This document shows, piece after piece, positions 32,425-44,660 of a DNA stretch of 64,000 nt (positions are counted from its first letter, which is position 1; each line of letters opens with the position of its first letter). Under the pieces are notes generated by a model, which did no database searches, was not told the origin of the DNA, and saw nothing but the letters and a program-made list of their open reading frames with translations. The stretch covers positions 51,676,946 to 51,740,945 of the forward strand of contig NC_079147.1 in the NCBI RefSeq assembly GCF_945859685.1, written 5' to 3'. The position numbers were made by a program, and so were the translations under genes. Origin of the DNA: Eupeodes corollae. Its lineage: Eukaryota; Arthropoda; Insecta; Diptera; Syrphidae.

Positions 32425-34676
32425 TAATTAGAATTAATATCACAGAATTTATAGGTACTAAAGAGAAAAAGAAGTAAACAAGAACATGGAATTACTTAAA
32501 TTAACAGATGAATGAATAATTAAATAAATAAGTAAGTAAATAAATAAATAATTGAATAAGTTGTTAATAAATAATAAATACGTAAGTTAATAATAAATAA
32601 GTGAATTAATAAATAAAAAAAATAAATAGACAAATAATAAATTTATAAATAAATAAGTAAATAAATAATTACATAAATAAATAAATAATAAATGAACAAA
32701 CAAATAAGTAAATAAATAATATAACATAAATATGCAATAATGAATAAGATAATAAATAAGTTAAAAAAAAATAATACAATTTGTACATAATATTAATAAA
32801 CAAAAATGGTAGAAGCTAGGAATTAAATTAACTTGTAATAAGAACATTATCTGAAATTTGACATCGAATATCATAATTTTCTTTTAGCTTTAAAATTCTG
32901 TCGGAAACATAATCGACATCGGTAAGATTATGCAATTCGCTAGTTGAAAAATGCCATGGAAGTTTGAGCATTAACTTCAAAACTTTATTTTGAGTGATTT
33001 GTAATTTTTTTCTATGCGTTTTTGCACACTGTCCCCAAACTGGACTCCCGTATAGCATAATAGCATAATAAAAACTTATTGTCATTGTTCAAAAGAGATT
33101 TTCTGTTAATAAGCGGATACAAAATTTGTATTGTTTTATTAACTTTTAATATTGTTTTTTGTACATGTTCATTGAAAGTAAGTCTTTTGTCCAAGTGTAT
33201 TCCCAAGTATTTTACCGAGGTTCCCCAAATTATATTCGTATTGTTTAACATCACATTATTGCTGGGAAGAAAACAGGACTTGATTTTTTTTTTGAAAAAA
33301 AAATTGCCTTTGAAGCATTAATTTGAATTTTCCATTTGGTATAGTAGCTGTCTAAAATGTTCAAAACTGATTGTAGATTAGTTTCAATACAGAAACTAAG
33401 TACATCAGATGAAAAAATGGCAGTATTATCGGCATATATAGCCGATTCACAATTGGGCAGCTGAGGAAAGTCAGCAGTATATATGTTATAGAGGAGAGGG
33501 CCTAAAACAGATCCTTGTGGAACTCCTGCTGGCACACAAAGCTTTTGAGATAAATCACCACTTACTCGTACATAAACAGCGAAATATCTATCTGTCAAAA
33601 AACTTTGTACTATTTTAATAAGGTATAATGGGAAATTAAATGTTATCATTTTATAGATCAGACCATTATGCCAAACACTATCAAAAGCTTTTTCCACGTC
33701 TAAGAGAACTAGGCCAGTTGATTTTTGAAAATTGAAATTAGAACGAACATGCTTAGTTATTCGATTTACTTGCTGAACAGTGCTATGCTGTTCACGAAAG
33801 CCAAATTGTTGAGGTGGATAAATATTATTTCCATAAATAAAATCATTTAATTTGAATTTGATAAGTCTTTCAAATACTGTGCTTGTGCAACTTAAGAGAC
33901 TTATAGGTCTATAACTCTTTGGGTCATTTGATTTTTTCCCGGGTTTTAAAACTGGTACAACTTTAGCCACTTTCCAGGATATAGGGAAGTATTGAAACTT
34001 AATGCAGCAATTGAATATAAATACAAGATATTCAAAACCAGTCCTTGGTAATTCTTTAAGAAAAATGTTTTTTGTTCCATCGAATCCTACAGATTTTCTT
34101 ATTTGAAATTTTCGAATAATGGGAATCAAATCATCCATACCAACGTAAAAGTTGTCAGGTACGTCAAGAATTAATGAATTAAAATTGGTTATAGAATTTT
34201 GCACAGTATTTTCAAATTGAGGAGATACTATTCTGTTGAAAACACTGTGATTATCATAAAAAGTATTTGCAAGGGCATTTGCCTTATCGGTATTAGTAAT
34301 ACATATATTATGATTGTTTTGAAATGCAGGAACAAAACTATTTTTCTTCTTTAAGGCTTTAGCTATGTTCCAGAATGGTCTACTATTTTTATCTAAAGAT
34401 TGGAGTTTTAAATTCCATTCAGAGTTTCGGAACATAAAAATTTAAGTTTTTATTGTATTATTAAATAGCTTAACTTCAATGTTTAATCTTGGAATACGAT
34501 TACGCTGCCACTGTCGTCTAAGACGGTTCCTTAGCTTAATATCAGATGGAGATTTCTTAGGAACGGATACATTTATGCTTTCAGAAATAGTAGGATTAAA
34601 GACATTGATACAACTATCTATTTGTTCAGTGGATTCTATAGTGTCTAAATTTTTATCGCTATGTCTTTAACGATTT
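32102..34676 (-). mobile_element. Jockey-type LINE, 5'-truncated, with target duplication
   Basis: A complete insertion in minus orientation. A perfect 10-bp duplication TTCAACAGTC lies at 32092-32101 and 34677-34686. The 3' end is the A-rich tail (seen as T9 then GTTTGTTTGTTT from 32102). The 5' end is cut inside the protein, before the reverse transcriptase. The 3' region between about 32350 and 32810 contains a (TA)n run and a long irregular (TAAA/TAAG)n tract. The body is about 2.6 kb. Good duplications and a 394-codon open frame show that it is fairly young. Confidence 0.88.
32828..34673 (-). pseudogene. Jockey-type reverse transcriptase, nearly intact
   Basis: The main frame at 34435-33251 (394 codons) holds the RT fingers and palm: RKSVGFDGTKNIFLKELP, SYRPISLLSCTSTVFERLI, PPQQFGFREQHSTV, LLDVEKAFDSVWHNGLI and PAGVPQGSVLGPLLYNIYT, with YADNTAIFSS where the catalytic box should be YADD. 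The second Asp of the active site is therefore Asn. The thumb and tail continue in other frames at 33254-33012 (SVKYLGIHLDKRLTF) and 33085-32828 (AIMLYGSPVWGQCAKTHRK), with frameshifts between. Upstream sequence to about 34673 continues the same protein, separated by a stop near 34440. Confidence 0.88.
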
Positions 34677-34686
34677 TTCAACAGTC

Positions 34687-35400
34687 AGTTACAAACTAGT
34701 TCAGCCCAACCCAATTAAACTATCGGCCGATAAATAGTTCAATTTACTTTGTAGAATGGAAGGCGAAAATGGAGAAAATTGGCATAAGATTGAATGGATG
34801 TACATATAATGTAGTTATTCATGGCAAAGAATTTGTTGCGAATGGATTGGGAGATTGGGACAAGTTTTTGACATTTTTAATATGATATAAATGTCAAAAA
34901 GACATTTGACGCCCTCCGCAGCCTACTTATTGGATTCTGCAATTAAATGTGATTCACAATTACTTTACTTATGCTTTACTTATGTTTTTTAAAACTTTTT
35001 TATTTTTGAAAATATGGATAGGTAACTTAATTTCAGGGATGATAAGAAGAACTGATGGAATGATATACTCGTACATATTGTAACGTATCTCAATCTTTTA
35101 TATGATTTGATATCAAGAAGCTCAACCATTCACAAAAAGGAATTAAAACAAACACGAAATACTTTAAATAACCCATATCCACCAACAATATCATGGGAAA
35201 CAAGAACAATACTTCCTTAAGGCAAAAAGTCAATGGGTCACAACACAACATAACCCAACAAACAAAACAAAAGAGCAAGTTGCCAGACGACTTCAGGTAA
35301 TGCGAGCAACAAGCTTCAGCTTCAGTTCATTCAAAACGTGATCGGAGGCCAAACATAAAGTTTGTAACGGGTGTATTGCATTATTTCACACAATCGGCAG
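34687..35400. other. Right edge of Harbinger remnant and AT-rich spacer
   Basis: Contains AACTATCGGCCGATAAA at 34718, the mirror of the remnant's left end, then unclassified AT-rich DNA with no gene. Confidence 0.4.
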
Positions 35401-35701
35401 TGGGTATTTAATTCGTATTTTTCTAACTGTATGTATATCGCAGCACCGCCGCCGGGCGCTGCCGTCGCGCAAAACCGCCAACAACAACAATATAAAATAT
35501 AATATTGCAAGTGTTAAGGTGTGGATTAAATTCGAATGTGGGTAATGGGACGCCAGAAAACTATTTTAAGGGTGAATCAAAGCAAAAGTGTGTGGAAAAA
35601 GGGTCAATTTATCTAATTCAACAACATCGATTGCACCGGTACTTTACGACATAAGAATGGAGATTATTTATTATGTGTGTTATTTGTCCAGCATTGTTAA
35701 G
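35401..35701 (+). promoter_or_regulatory. Candidate 5' exon of the LRR gene (distal start)
   Basis: A GC-rich patch (CACCGCCGCCGGGCGCTGCC, 35455-35474) stands out in very AT-rich DNA, as first exons and promoters often do. Downstream, an ATG at 35657 opens 15 codons (MEIIYYVCYLSSIVK) that end exactly at a GTAAATCG donor in phase 0. The LRR exon at 55293 starts in phase 0 right after a strong acceptor, with the hydrophobic part of a signal peptide. Joining them would cross a 19.6-kb intron. This is inference. The alternative exon at 43611 fits as well or better. Confidence 0.3.
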
Positions 35702-37704
35702 GTAAATCGACTTATTACTTAATTCATTTTATACTTCGTATGTATTAAGGAGGACTAAAGATAAAAAGAAGATATCGAAAGGTAACAATGGGTACCTACA
35801 CTATCTTTTGAAGTGAGCTGGCTTTATCGTTAGGTTTTATTTTAGATAGGTATAATATTTATATTTAGTTTAACGCCAGGGACCATTGATTGTTAAAGGT
35901 GCCAAAGTTGAAGCTAGAATAAATTGATGAGTTCTTAATTGTCATTTCGCTTACCACCACCTGGAAACCTTTTACTAATGCTAAATCTCAATCACAAAAT
36001 TTGTGTTGATATCTACTTATGTGTTATCAGATGCGGAGAAGTTCCTTTGTTTTCATTATGACACACTCAAAAACAATCCATGAGACATTCGAGGATAATC
36101 AAAAATAAAAATTGCGTAAAAACATCAACGTTCATTCCATTGTTTTACTGAAAATGAATCACATTTAGGGTAATTCATTCAGTCTTCTTAGGATCTTCTA
36201 TCACCTAACGAGCATTTTTATTTTAAGATTATTTGAATGTGGGTGCGTTCCTTCTTACTTATCTGGATAGTTCGAAAAACAGTTCTCATATGCCACTTTG
36301 ATGAATGTTTTGAGAGTAAAAAATGTGTACAAAATATTTTATAAATACATAATTCTAAATCAAATATATAAAAGAAGCTTTAAGTTTTAAACAAATTTGT
36401 ACTTACCATTTCGTAGAACGGCAGTGAAAGATCAAATACGCAACTAGCCGTGTTTTTTTTGGTATTCCATACATAGTACAGTGAAAATTGCCAAAAAAAC
36501 GATCCGCAGTAGTCCAGTTTTTATGTATATTTGAAAGTTGATACAATTGAATATTGGCAAAATAATTTATCAAAAAATCCAAAAAAAAAAATAGCGAAAT
36601 TTAGACCATCGGCTGAAATCGTGTAAACTAATTTTTCATAGATGACTATCAAAATCAAGAAAGTACGTCTGTGTAAGGTGATAATCGGTTTCAGAGTTTT
36701 AACCAAACAGTTTGACAGTAATAAAAACTTCAAGAAGAAGGTTTGTTCGTAGACTACTACATTTACATGTGGTGTTGAAGCGAGCTTGAAGCAATTCTTT
36801 ATATACCTGAATCGAGTTGAAATGAGTTCGAGTCAAAATTTGTGAAGAAAAACCTGTGTGGAGGAGTTGGTTTTACAGATAATGCATTATGGTCTGTTTA
36901 TTTGCATGTTTGTGTGAAAAAAATGTAGTTTTGTTTTAATCAAACTAAAAACAAATTGCACATAAAGTAGGTAGGCTATCTCACTTCCACTTCATAAGAA
37001 ACATCGAAACACCATTTGCATTTTAGAAAGTGCTGTCAAACTTTATCATTTTTAAATCTTCTTGTGCGGTGGAAACACCAAAAAGATTTATTTAATCTAA
37101 GCTAAGATAAACCTTTGGTGGAAACATACTCGTAGCAAAACTTAATTCTCTATTCTATTGTTTTTTCTTGCAAAATAAGCCCAGTTAGTCCATTTTCATG
37201 AACAAAACTAAATAATATCAACAGTAACAGATTGATTTTTTTTTCCGAATGGAAAACACACATGATTCCAAAGGCACAACTACTCAACGAACACAGCCAT
37301 CGAGAAATGCAATATCAATCGAACCAACATTTGAGAACGAAATCACATAAAATAAATTCGAGACTCGTATAAATGTCAAAAACCCATCCATAGTAAGATT
37401 CTACTTTAACTTTTGTCGGTAGTATTCATAATGTGGATATTGTTTTTGTTATTCTTGTAAAATCCTACTATACTATTGATAGATTTTCCAACAAAACAAG
37501 GCTATTACATGTTGCAAACTGCTTTTTATTTTTACTACTAATAAAGCGAATAGGAAACTAATAGTTGCTTTTTTTAGATGTCATTCTTTCACTATATATT
37601 TAGTTTATTGAGCCAAAGCTACACGAAACTTCTCACTTCTTTTTCTATCCATAACGAAAATACACTATCAACAAAAGTTTGGCTGTCAGTTTGATTAAAA
37701 AGCA
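35702..37704. other. AT-rich DNA, possible intron
   Basis: No supported gene. A 70-codon minus frame at 36733-36521 is low-complexity and unrecognised. Confidence 0.4.
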
Positions 37705-38095
37705 TTGGACAGGAACAGGTAACATAAGAGACTTGTAGGTAAGGCAAGTTTCTGGTAACTGATTGGCTAGCTGCCAAAAAATTACCTTAATTCAACTTTA
37801 ATGGAAAGTTCGCTGGAATGTAAGTCTCCCTAACTATCAAGTCAGCATCTGGCAAAATGACAGTCAGCCATGTTTTTTTTCATTCAACTGAAAGTTGAAC
37901 TTTATTTCTCTCTGAATTTTTATTTTCTGAATAGCCTGAGGAGTTTTTTGTAGACAATATTGTTTTTGGTAGTTTTTGTACGATGAACTGAGTTTGAAAT
38001 GTATGACACTTGAAAAAGAAGTTGTTCAAAATTTGTATTCAAAGAATGCAGTTGACTGCAAAGCAAGTCCCTTATGTTGTCTGAACCCGCCCATT
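37705..38095. repeat. MITE family B, copy 3, most intact
   Basis: Runs from GGACAGGAACAGGTAACATA through TTTCTGGTAACTGATTGGC, AACTATCAAGTCAGC and TTCATTCAACTGAAAGTTG to AAGTCCCTTATGTTGTCTG. The ends are inverted relatives of each other. It is about 390 bp with no coding capacity and serves as the uninterrupted reference for the copies split at 16310 and 54230. Confidence 0.75.
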
Positions 38096-38341
38096 ATCAT
38101 GTGGTATATTGCACAAAATATAGTAATGACTTAATACGAAGTGTACACAATTGAACAATCTTTCAATATTGGCGAAATTTTTTAACACATTTTAACCAAT
38201 TTTCAATATTCAGTTTTATTTGACACTTAATCGACGGCAAATCAAAAAATTGGCCGACTTCTTGCAATCGTTTGTACTAGTCCAAGCACACATTTTTTTT
38301 GATTTTCAAATAATGAGATGGTTGTACACTAACAACATATA

Positions 38342-39967
38342 CAGTGGCCGACAAAAGTCTACGTACGACCACTTTTTTTGCCATTTTATAAAAACAAAAG
38401 CTTTTAATATAAAATTAATGATATAGTTTGTTTTTAAATCTATTTTTATTATTCCTACACGAAAAAAAACAAACTTGGATTTTTTACTTTAAAATATTTT
38501 AACTAAAAACAATTAAAAAACACTGACAAAAGTGTACATACGACCGACAGCACTGTTTTTGTTGTTGACTACTAAACGAGAAGTACCGTTATTTATTTTA
38601 TTTGTAGTTTTCTATTGTACCAAAGCATTGTACAAAGTAGTATACAGTCGAAGTTTAAAACGTTTGAAAAAATTTTTAATTTCAATAATGACTTCTAGCA
38701 AAGAAATTTCAATTATTGTCGAAAATTTGATTATAAAACATAGAAACGAAGGAAACTCTTTTGGTAATGTAGCAAAGCTATTAAATTTAAGTAAATATAC
38801 AGTTCAAACCATATTTAGTAACTTTAATAATACTGGTACAGTTGAAAATAAGCCCTGCAGTGCACGCCCGAAAAAGCTCAATCGAAAAGAAATAAGCTTC
38901 ATCTTAAATGAATTTAAGAAAAATCAAAAAGTTTATGCCACAAAATTGGCTCAAGACCTCGCAACAAGATCGGAAACTTTTGTGCATCCACGCGCTATTT
39001 AAAGAATCTTGAATAAAAACGGTTACCACAGCAGAACTCCTAGAAAAAAAAAATATTTTTAAACGATAAAAATCCAAAACTTCTTTTGTAATTCGCCAAA
39101 AAAAATATTGAAAAGGACATGGACTTCTGGAAGCGAGTTTTGTTCACTGATTAATCGAAGAACAACATATTTGGAAGTGATGGGAGAGACAAAGTTTGGC
39201 GCAAACAAAACACAGCCTTGGATTCGAAGAACTTAGTCTCTACTGTTAAGCATGGTGGAGGCAACGTCATGGTTTGGGGTGCTGTCGCTGCGTCTGGAGT
39301 ATTAAAATTAGTGTTTATCGAGGTAACATGGATCGCTTTCAGTACAAATCCGTTTTAGAACAAAATTTGAAACCATCAGTTGATGCCTTAAGTCTTGGGC
39401 AGAATTAGATCTTTCAACAAGATAACGTTCCCAAGCGCAAGGCTCCGATTGTAAAAGATTGGCTTCTATACCGTGCTCCTCGACGACTGTACACACCGCC
39501 TCAAAGCCCGGACTTGAATGTTATTGAGCACGTGTGGGAGATTCTACAGCGAAAAATCTGAAAACATAATATTAGCAGTGCTATAATGCTTAAGGAGAAG
39601 CTCCAGGAAGAATGGCACAATATTACATCCACTGAGCTCAAAAATTTAGTTTCGTCGGAGCACAGACGACTACTGGCAGTTGTAGATGCTCGTGGTGGCT
39701 CAACAAAATATTGATTTTTTTTCAAATTTAAGATTTGAAGACCATTTGTATGTTAGTTTACATATCGTACGTAGACTTTTGTTAATCATTTTGTTTGTAC
39801 TTTTTGTAAATAACATTTTAAGTTTATAATGAATTCACTTTTTTTTTTGGGTAATGTTATTAAAAAAACATTTTAAACAAAACTGTAGCATTACATTTGC
39901 TTACATTGGTTTCCAACTCCTTTTGATGGGGAAATAGTGGTCGTACGTAGACTTTTGTCAGCCACTG
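38342..39967 (+). mobile_element. Tc1-like element with internal (IR/DR) repeats
   Basis: The left end CAGTGGCCGACAAAAGTCTA and the right end, read inverted (CAGTGGCTGACAAAAGTCTA), are near-perfect inverted repeats continuing into CGTACGACCACT. TA flanks both sides (38340-38341 and 39968-39969). Second copies of the repeat core lie inside: GACAAAAGTGTACATACGAC at 38524 and its inverse TCGTACGTAGACTTTTGTTA near 39766. Such paired outer and inner binding sites (IR/DR) are known from several Tc1 elements. The length is 1626 bp. Confidence 0.88.
38688..39715 (+). pseudogene. Tc1-like transposase, frameshifted
   Basis: Starts MTSSKEISIIVENLIIKHRN with a paired-type helix-turn-helix (FGNVAKLLNLSKYTVQTIF) and the linker GTVENKPCSARPKK, open to 39000. 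Later blocks need frame changes: VKHGGGNVMVWGAV near 39250, a decayed FQQDN-like block near 39415, and SPDLNVIEHVWEIL near 39505. The reading ends near NID and TGA at about 39713. Several stops and indels after 39000 prevent full translation. Confidence 0.8.
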
Positions 39968-40023
39968 TAGTCCTTTCCAAACAACTAAGTTCTTGAGCAG
40001 GAAATAATAGCAAAAGTGTACAG

Positions 40024-40967
40024 GGGTAGAATCGCGTAAGGCGATAGTTGATTGTCACTGTTTTGATAGTCAATTTTGATTATCAACCTTTCTTTGTTCT
40101 GTGTAAAGTGATCGCTAAAATTTTACTATTTCCTGGCAGCACTTACCCAAGTTTGGGAAACTGTGTACAAATTGCAACAGGGATACATGTCATTTCGATC
40201 AGCTATTTCGTTTATTGTGTTGAATTTCGAATTTGCAAAGTATTGTTTCTGTGAAAAATTCCTCTAACTATACTAAATACTAGTTATAAATTAATAAAAA
40301 TATTTGTTATATTTTTCAAAAAAAAAAAAAAATATATTCCTTTGTTGAATCTAAGGGCTCAATTTTAATGAAAAGTGGGCATAGAACCGACTGCACAGTC
40401 GTTGATAAACACCACCAAGAAGATTTAAAGTTGCAGCCAGTTGAAGGATAGGAGCAACCGCAAAACATACACAAACGTTTCTTTGGTCAATCGAACATTT
40501 TTCAAGAATCTGAAATAAATAATTTGTATACATACATAATGTTGTAAATAACTTATTCATAAATATTCATAGAAAGTTACATAGTAACATTAGGTTAGGA
40601 AGTTCCAAGTTGCTTTATTCCTTAAGTTGATTCTCAGCAATTAAACTTTTTTATAGTTATTTCTCGTTCTGGTGCTCTAATAGTACATTTGCATTGAAGT
40701 AAACATTACTGTTCACTTATTTTTATTTTAACTTTCATATATTTTCATTTTTTCACTAAATTTTAAATTTAAAGTGGAGCTGAACTTCGCACAAATTATC
40801 TTTTTCACAAAAAAATTAATCAAAATACCTATATGAAAGTGACACCTAAATAGCTGTCACCAAACCATAGTAAAAAAGTGATAGTCAATTTGATAATCAC
40901 CTTACGTGGAGCAAAATCATCAATTTTGATGGTCAACAATCAACAATCACCTTACGCGATTCCACCC
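40024..40967. repeat. MITE with 3-bp duplication (family D)
   Basis: The left end GGGTAGAATCGCGTAAGG and the inverted right end GGGTGGAATCGCGTAAGG match for more than 25 bp (continuing GATAGTTGATTGT against GATTGTTGATTGT). CAG lies just outside both ends (40021-40023 and 40968-40970). The 944-bp body shows no transposase. The size and 3-bp duplication fit a Harbinger-derived non-autonomous element. Confidence 0.75.
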
Positions 40968-41334
40968 CAGGATTTTGAAAGAATTTGAAAACTGTATTAA
41001 AATCAAAAGAAATGAGTCTATCAATTTTATTTTGTATTTTCAAGTCTTTCAACCATGTGAACAGCCAATTATTGGAACATACAAAATTGTCTGCAATTGT
41101 CAGCCGATTTTCTGCCAAAATAATATAAAAATATATTGTAAACAAAATTGCAAACACATTTAATACAAAATGGAATAACTATCTATTGATAAATAATAAT
41201 CCTTTTATTGATATTTTGCATATATGAACGAACATTTTTTTGGTACCGTTATCCATCTGTCATGCACGTGTATCAGTTTATAACCAGCTTTAGTATCGAT
41301 AAATAACTTTTTGCTGAGTCATAAATTTCTTCTT

Positions 41335-41990
41335 TAAGGGGGCAGTTATAGCTATTATTGCTTTTCATCATTAAAAAACAAATCATTCTAATTTTTTTGA
41401 CAGGTTGGTTATAACTTTCATTGGGCTGGTTCAGACTTCATTTGCAGTCAACTGGATTCTTTGAACGTAAATTTTGACTAAGGCAACGAGTTAGTTGGTA
41501 AAACGTCATAAATTTCAAATTCGGAACTTTAAATCACAGAGTAATTAAGTTCAGCTTTTAGTTAATGTAGCAACCATGATTAGCCATTATTTTGACTTAA
41601 TTGGTGTTGACTTGATAGTTAGGGAAATGTTTCTTTGAAATGACTATCTTTCCATTCTACTTTCCGGTAAAGTTGTCTAAGCTTGAAGGCAATTTTTTGG
41701 CAGTTGGCCAATCAGATACTAGAAACTTGGCTTACTTCTGAACCTGTCTATTAAATATTTCTGTCATTGAAACAAATTTTCTGATTGAAATTCACTGAAA
41801 AATGTCTATTGACAGAAACCTGTCATTTAAAAATGGAACAAAAAAACGAGTGGAACGATTCGTTTCACTTTTGAACATAAAAGTATCAGCTGTTCAGGAA
41901 AATAGAAAAATACATTTTAGCGAAAGATAATTGCGCAATTAAATTTATTTAAACTTTTTGTGAAAACACACTATTCAAAAAATTTATTGG
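41335..41990. repeat. Repeat family A, copy 3, split by MITE B
   Basis: Family A sequence (GGGGGCAGTTATAGCTAT through GGTTATAACTTTCATT) stops at about 41427 and resumes at 41753 with TATTTCTGTCATTGAAAC, then GTATCAGCTGTTCAGGAAAA. The gap is exactly a family B MITE. This copy is uninterrupted at the CAG where copy 1 received its Harbinger insertion. Confidence 0.7.
41428..41752. repeat. MITE family B, copy 4, inside repeat A
   Basis: GGGCTGGTTCAGACTTCATT at the left, TACTTCTGAACCTGTC at the right. The internal CAATCAGATACTAGAAACTTG block lies in inverted orientation relative to copy 3. ATT on both sides may be a 3-bp duplication. Confidence 0.7.
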
Positions 41991-42139
41991 GTAGTTTATT
42001 TATAGAGGGTTACCTTTATAAATGATTCTAATACTTGATAAATTTCCGATTGTGTTTGAAAACAACGTTTTAAATAAAGAGTGTATAAGTTAATGGAAAT
42101 AGTCAAACAAAAAAACAACTTTTAGCTTAATTTTAAATC

Positions 42140-42806
42140 AATTTTCAGACTCCTTCAAATTCAACCATTATGTTGAATCAGCAGTTTTTTCAGACACCGA
42201 CAAATACCAGAAATTCTTGGATACATTTGGATTCCTTTTTTGGCATCCCAGCTATTTTGGATCATTAAACGTTAAACACTAACAAAAAAGATATCCGGAT
42301 ACCCAATGGCTGCGTTCAATCTCGTGTTGGATAAGGTATCTTGGATAGGTGGATTTAAGATACCTTGTTGAACGAGTTTTAAAGCTTTATTGAGATAGCT
42401 GTCAAAAATAAAAACAACATTCAGCTGTTCACAAAATGCAGAGAAACATTTAAGCTTCGAAGTCAAAATTGTTGTAAGATAAAACATTTAATGGAAAATT
42501 CGTCGGACCATGATGAATTGATAAGTGCGTAACAATTTAATAAATAAGTTAATTTTGAAGTTTAAAAAAAATAGATTAAAATCACCTCCTATGTATCTTT
42601 TTGTTACCAACAAATGCAAAAAGCTGAAATCAATTTTCGAGTTTCTTGAAATTCAACCATGTGTTGAATCAGCTGTTCTGTCAAAAACCTACATACCCCA
42701 GAAATTCTTGGATACCTTTTTTGACATCTCAGCTGTTATTTTACACGTAAAACACTAACAAAAAGGTATCCGGATATCCTATCAGCCTGAGATTGAACGC
42801 AACCAA
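42140..42806. repeat. MITE family C, one partial and one complete copy
   Basis: The complete copy (about 42302-42806) has inverted ends TGGCTGCGTTCAATCTC and TGGTTGCGTTCAATCTC. Just left of it (42140-42297) lies a partial copy of the same family's right half. The complete copy holds a tiny frame MENSSDHDELISA at 42492-42530 followed by a GTGCGTAAC donor-like site. This resembles the acidic first exon of Harbinger transposases and suggests descent from a larger element. Other copies are at 49090-49330 and 54232-54747. Confidence 0.7.
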
Positions 42807-43610
42807 TCTGTCTGAGATTTAACCCAGCTATTAAAAATCATTGATCAGATCAAACCCAATGTGAATAAACAATAAACTTCACATAAATAATTAAATAATA
42901 AGTAAAAGGTTTGTAATATTATTCTTCAACACATTAATGTTACCTTTGGACTGATAAGTGATTATGTCCATTTATTTCACTTTAAATATTGATTTTATTA
43001 ACGATTAACATTTAAAAAAAGTGCTTGAAAAAAAATTATAGTTAATAAAACATCTGCAGCCCTTGTACATTGTTACCATTATTATCAGTACGGTATGTAC
43101 GTAGATTTATTTACAATAATATTGTTTATTATGTTTCTAATCAAAGTGAGTGAAAGAAGGCATATTCACAAGGGTCAGACATAAGATTACAGTGTACAGT
43201 TAAGCCAAGCGTAGTGATTCACAATATCACAAAAGCAAATGAAAATAAACGAATACGATTGCCAAGATATTGACGACCGCGTATCTTATCTTTTTTTTAA
43301 CCGAATGATAAGAATTTTTGTTGTAATACGAATACTTTCCTAATAATAATACACAAAATTATTCAGTTCCTTATCAGAAGAGACACAGAAAGACTCTTAT
43401 TTTCGATACGCATAGTTACTCGTATTTAGAAATTGGATAAATATAAAGTTAATTAATGAAAATGAAGTGAATCAAACTATTTTCTTAATATAAATCAACT
43501 TACAAAAAAAAAAAACAAGTTAAGTGTAATTGCTAATAGAAAACGTGAATTGTCTTATAAAAATAAAACAGACACACTTTAATTAATTAAACTAAAAATA
43601 ACTTTTTGAA
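42807..43610. other. AT-rich spacer
   Basis: No gene or clear repeat. Possibly intronic or promoter DNA of the LRR gene. Confidence 0.35.
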
Positions 43611-43634
43611 ATGGATAATGTGATTAGTATATTG
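43611..43634 (+). CDS. Candidate first coding exon of the LRR gene
   Basis: Eight codons (MDNVISIL) from an ATG preceded by TTTGAA end exactly at a strong GTGAGTG donor in phase 0. Joined to the LRR exon at 55293, they give MDNVISILVLLLTLILLKTSSAQ, a textbook signal peptide with cleavage likely after SSA. That would complete a 502-residue protein, with an 11.7-kb intron containing the tRNA and several transposons. Without transcript data this is inference. A competing exon is at 35657, and an in-frame ATG at 55233 upstream of the acceptor is a third possibility. Confidence 0.4.
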
Positions 43635-44375
43635 GTGAGTGTTTTTTTTCTTACCTATTGATTCTTTCCCCATAACGTCCGCGTGCACCTAGAAAGTGTT
43701 CAACATGTTTAAATAACATGTGGCGTAACTTTGGTATTTTGAATTTTAACGTTTATTGAAAGAGAACAAAAATGGGAAAGAAACGTCAAAAAGAACAAGT
43801 ACTTATTAGCGAGTATGTTTATTGATTCAAATTACAGAATTAAGAAATCCCTTATTATAATTATTATGCATTTAATTGAAAGATAGCTAATTGCGTTAAT
43901 TTGCCACTACTAGCCGGAAATTTGAATATGAACAAAAGGCGTTCGATAGGTCATGGAATGGCATCATACTTTTTTACACCCAGCAGCTTTTATTGGAAAT
44001 GCTAAAGAAACGCACCCATGAACCTTCGGTCAGCTGTCAAAAAGTTTACAACGAAAATACAAAAAACTAATCTAATTTATTTGACAATTTGGAATATCTC
44101 TCCGATCTAACTGTACTGTCTTGGTTCTGACAGTTTATAGTATTCAGGGTTTTCCATTAAAGGTGGTTTTAATATGGTTGCATCTTTATTTGAGAGCCCT
44201 CCCTATTAATGTCATTATGTGTGAAATAAATCTCACTGCATTTGACCGATGACATCCGATTACATCGACTTACAGACAGCGACGAACTGTCAATTTATAA
44301 TAACCCCTTTCTCCATATTTACCTTAGCCATGATCTTTCACACAAAAACCAAAACATGAGTGGTATAATTTTGAG

Positions 44376-44660
44376 GTTAAGTTGCGCGCGAACAATTTAT
44401 TCGTTGCAATGGGTATGTTATGTGGAACGCGAACAGTTTGACAGTTCATAACAACCACATTGCAATTCGTTACTACCAAAATGTTTTTACAATTTGTCTT
44501 ATTTTAGAGAACAAAATGCAAATTTCATTATCCTATAATTAGTGTCAAATGGTTTCCTATAATTTAAATGTTTTTTTTTTTTTGAAATTGACTGTTTTGA
44601 AATGTGTAAAACCACGTCCACGTTCGTCCATTCGTTATGTTCACTTTCATCTGCAAGGCC
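44376..44660. repeat. MITE family E, copy 1
   Basis: Blocks GCGCGCGAACAATTTATTCG, ATGTGGAACGCGAACAGTTTG and CGTTCGTCCATTCGTTATG recur inverted at 49838-50145 and direct at 50281-50560. It ends at GGCCCTTTAG. The frame overlapping it (44549-44887) is not recognised as a gene. Confidence 0.55.

Noticed and set aside
32350..32810. Long (TA)n and (TAAA)n tract as a satellite or CRISPR-like array
   Set aside because: It is irregular microsatellite sequence in the 3' region of the LINE bounded by the 10-bp duplication; there are no unique spacers.
36521..36733. 70-codon minus-strand frame
   Set aside because: Low-complexity, hydrophobic, no family match and no splice or promoter context.
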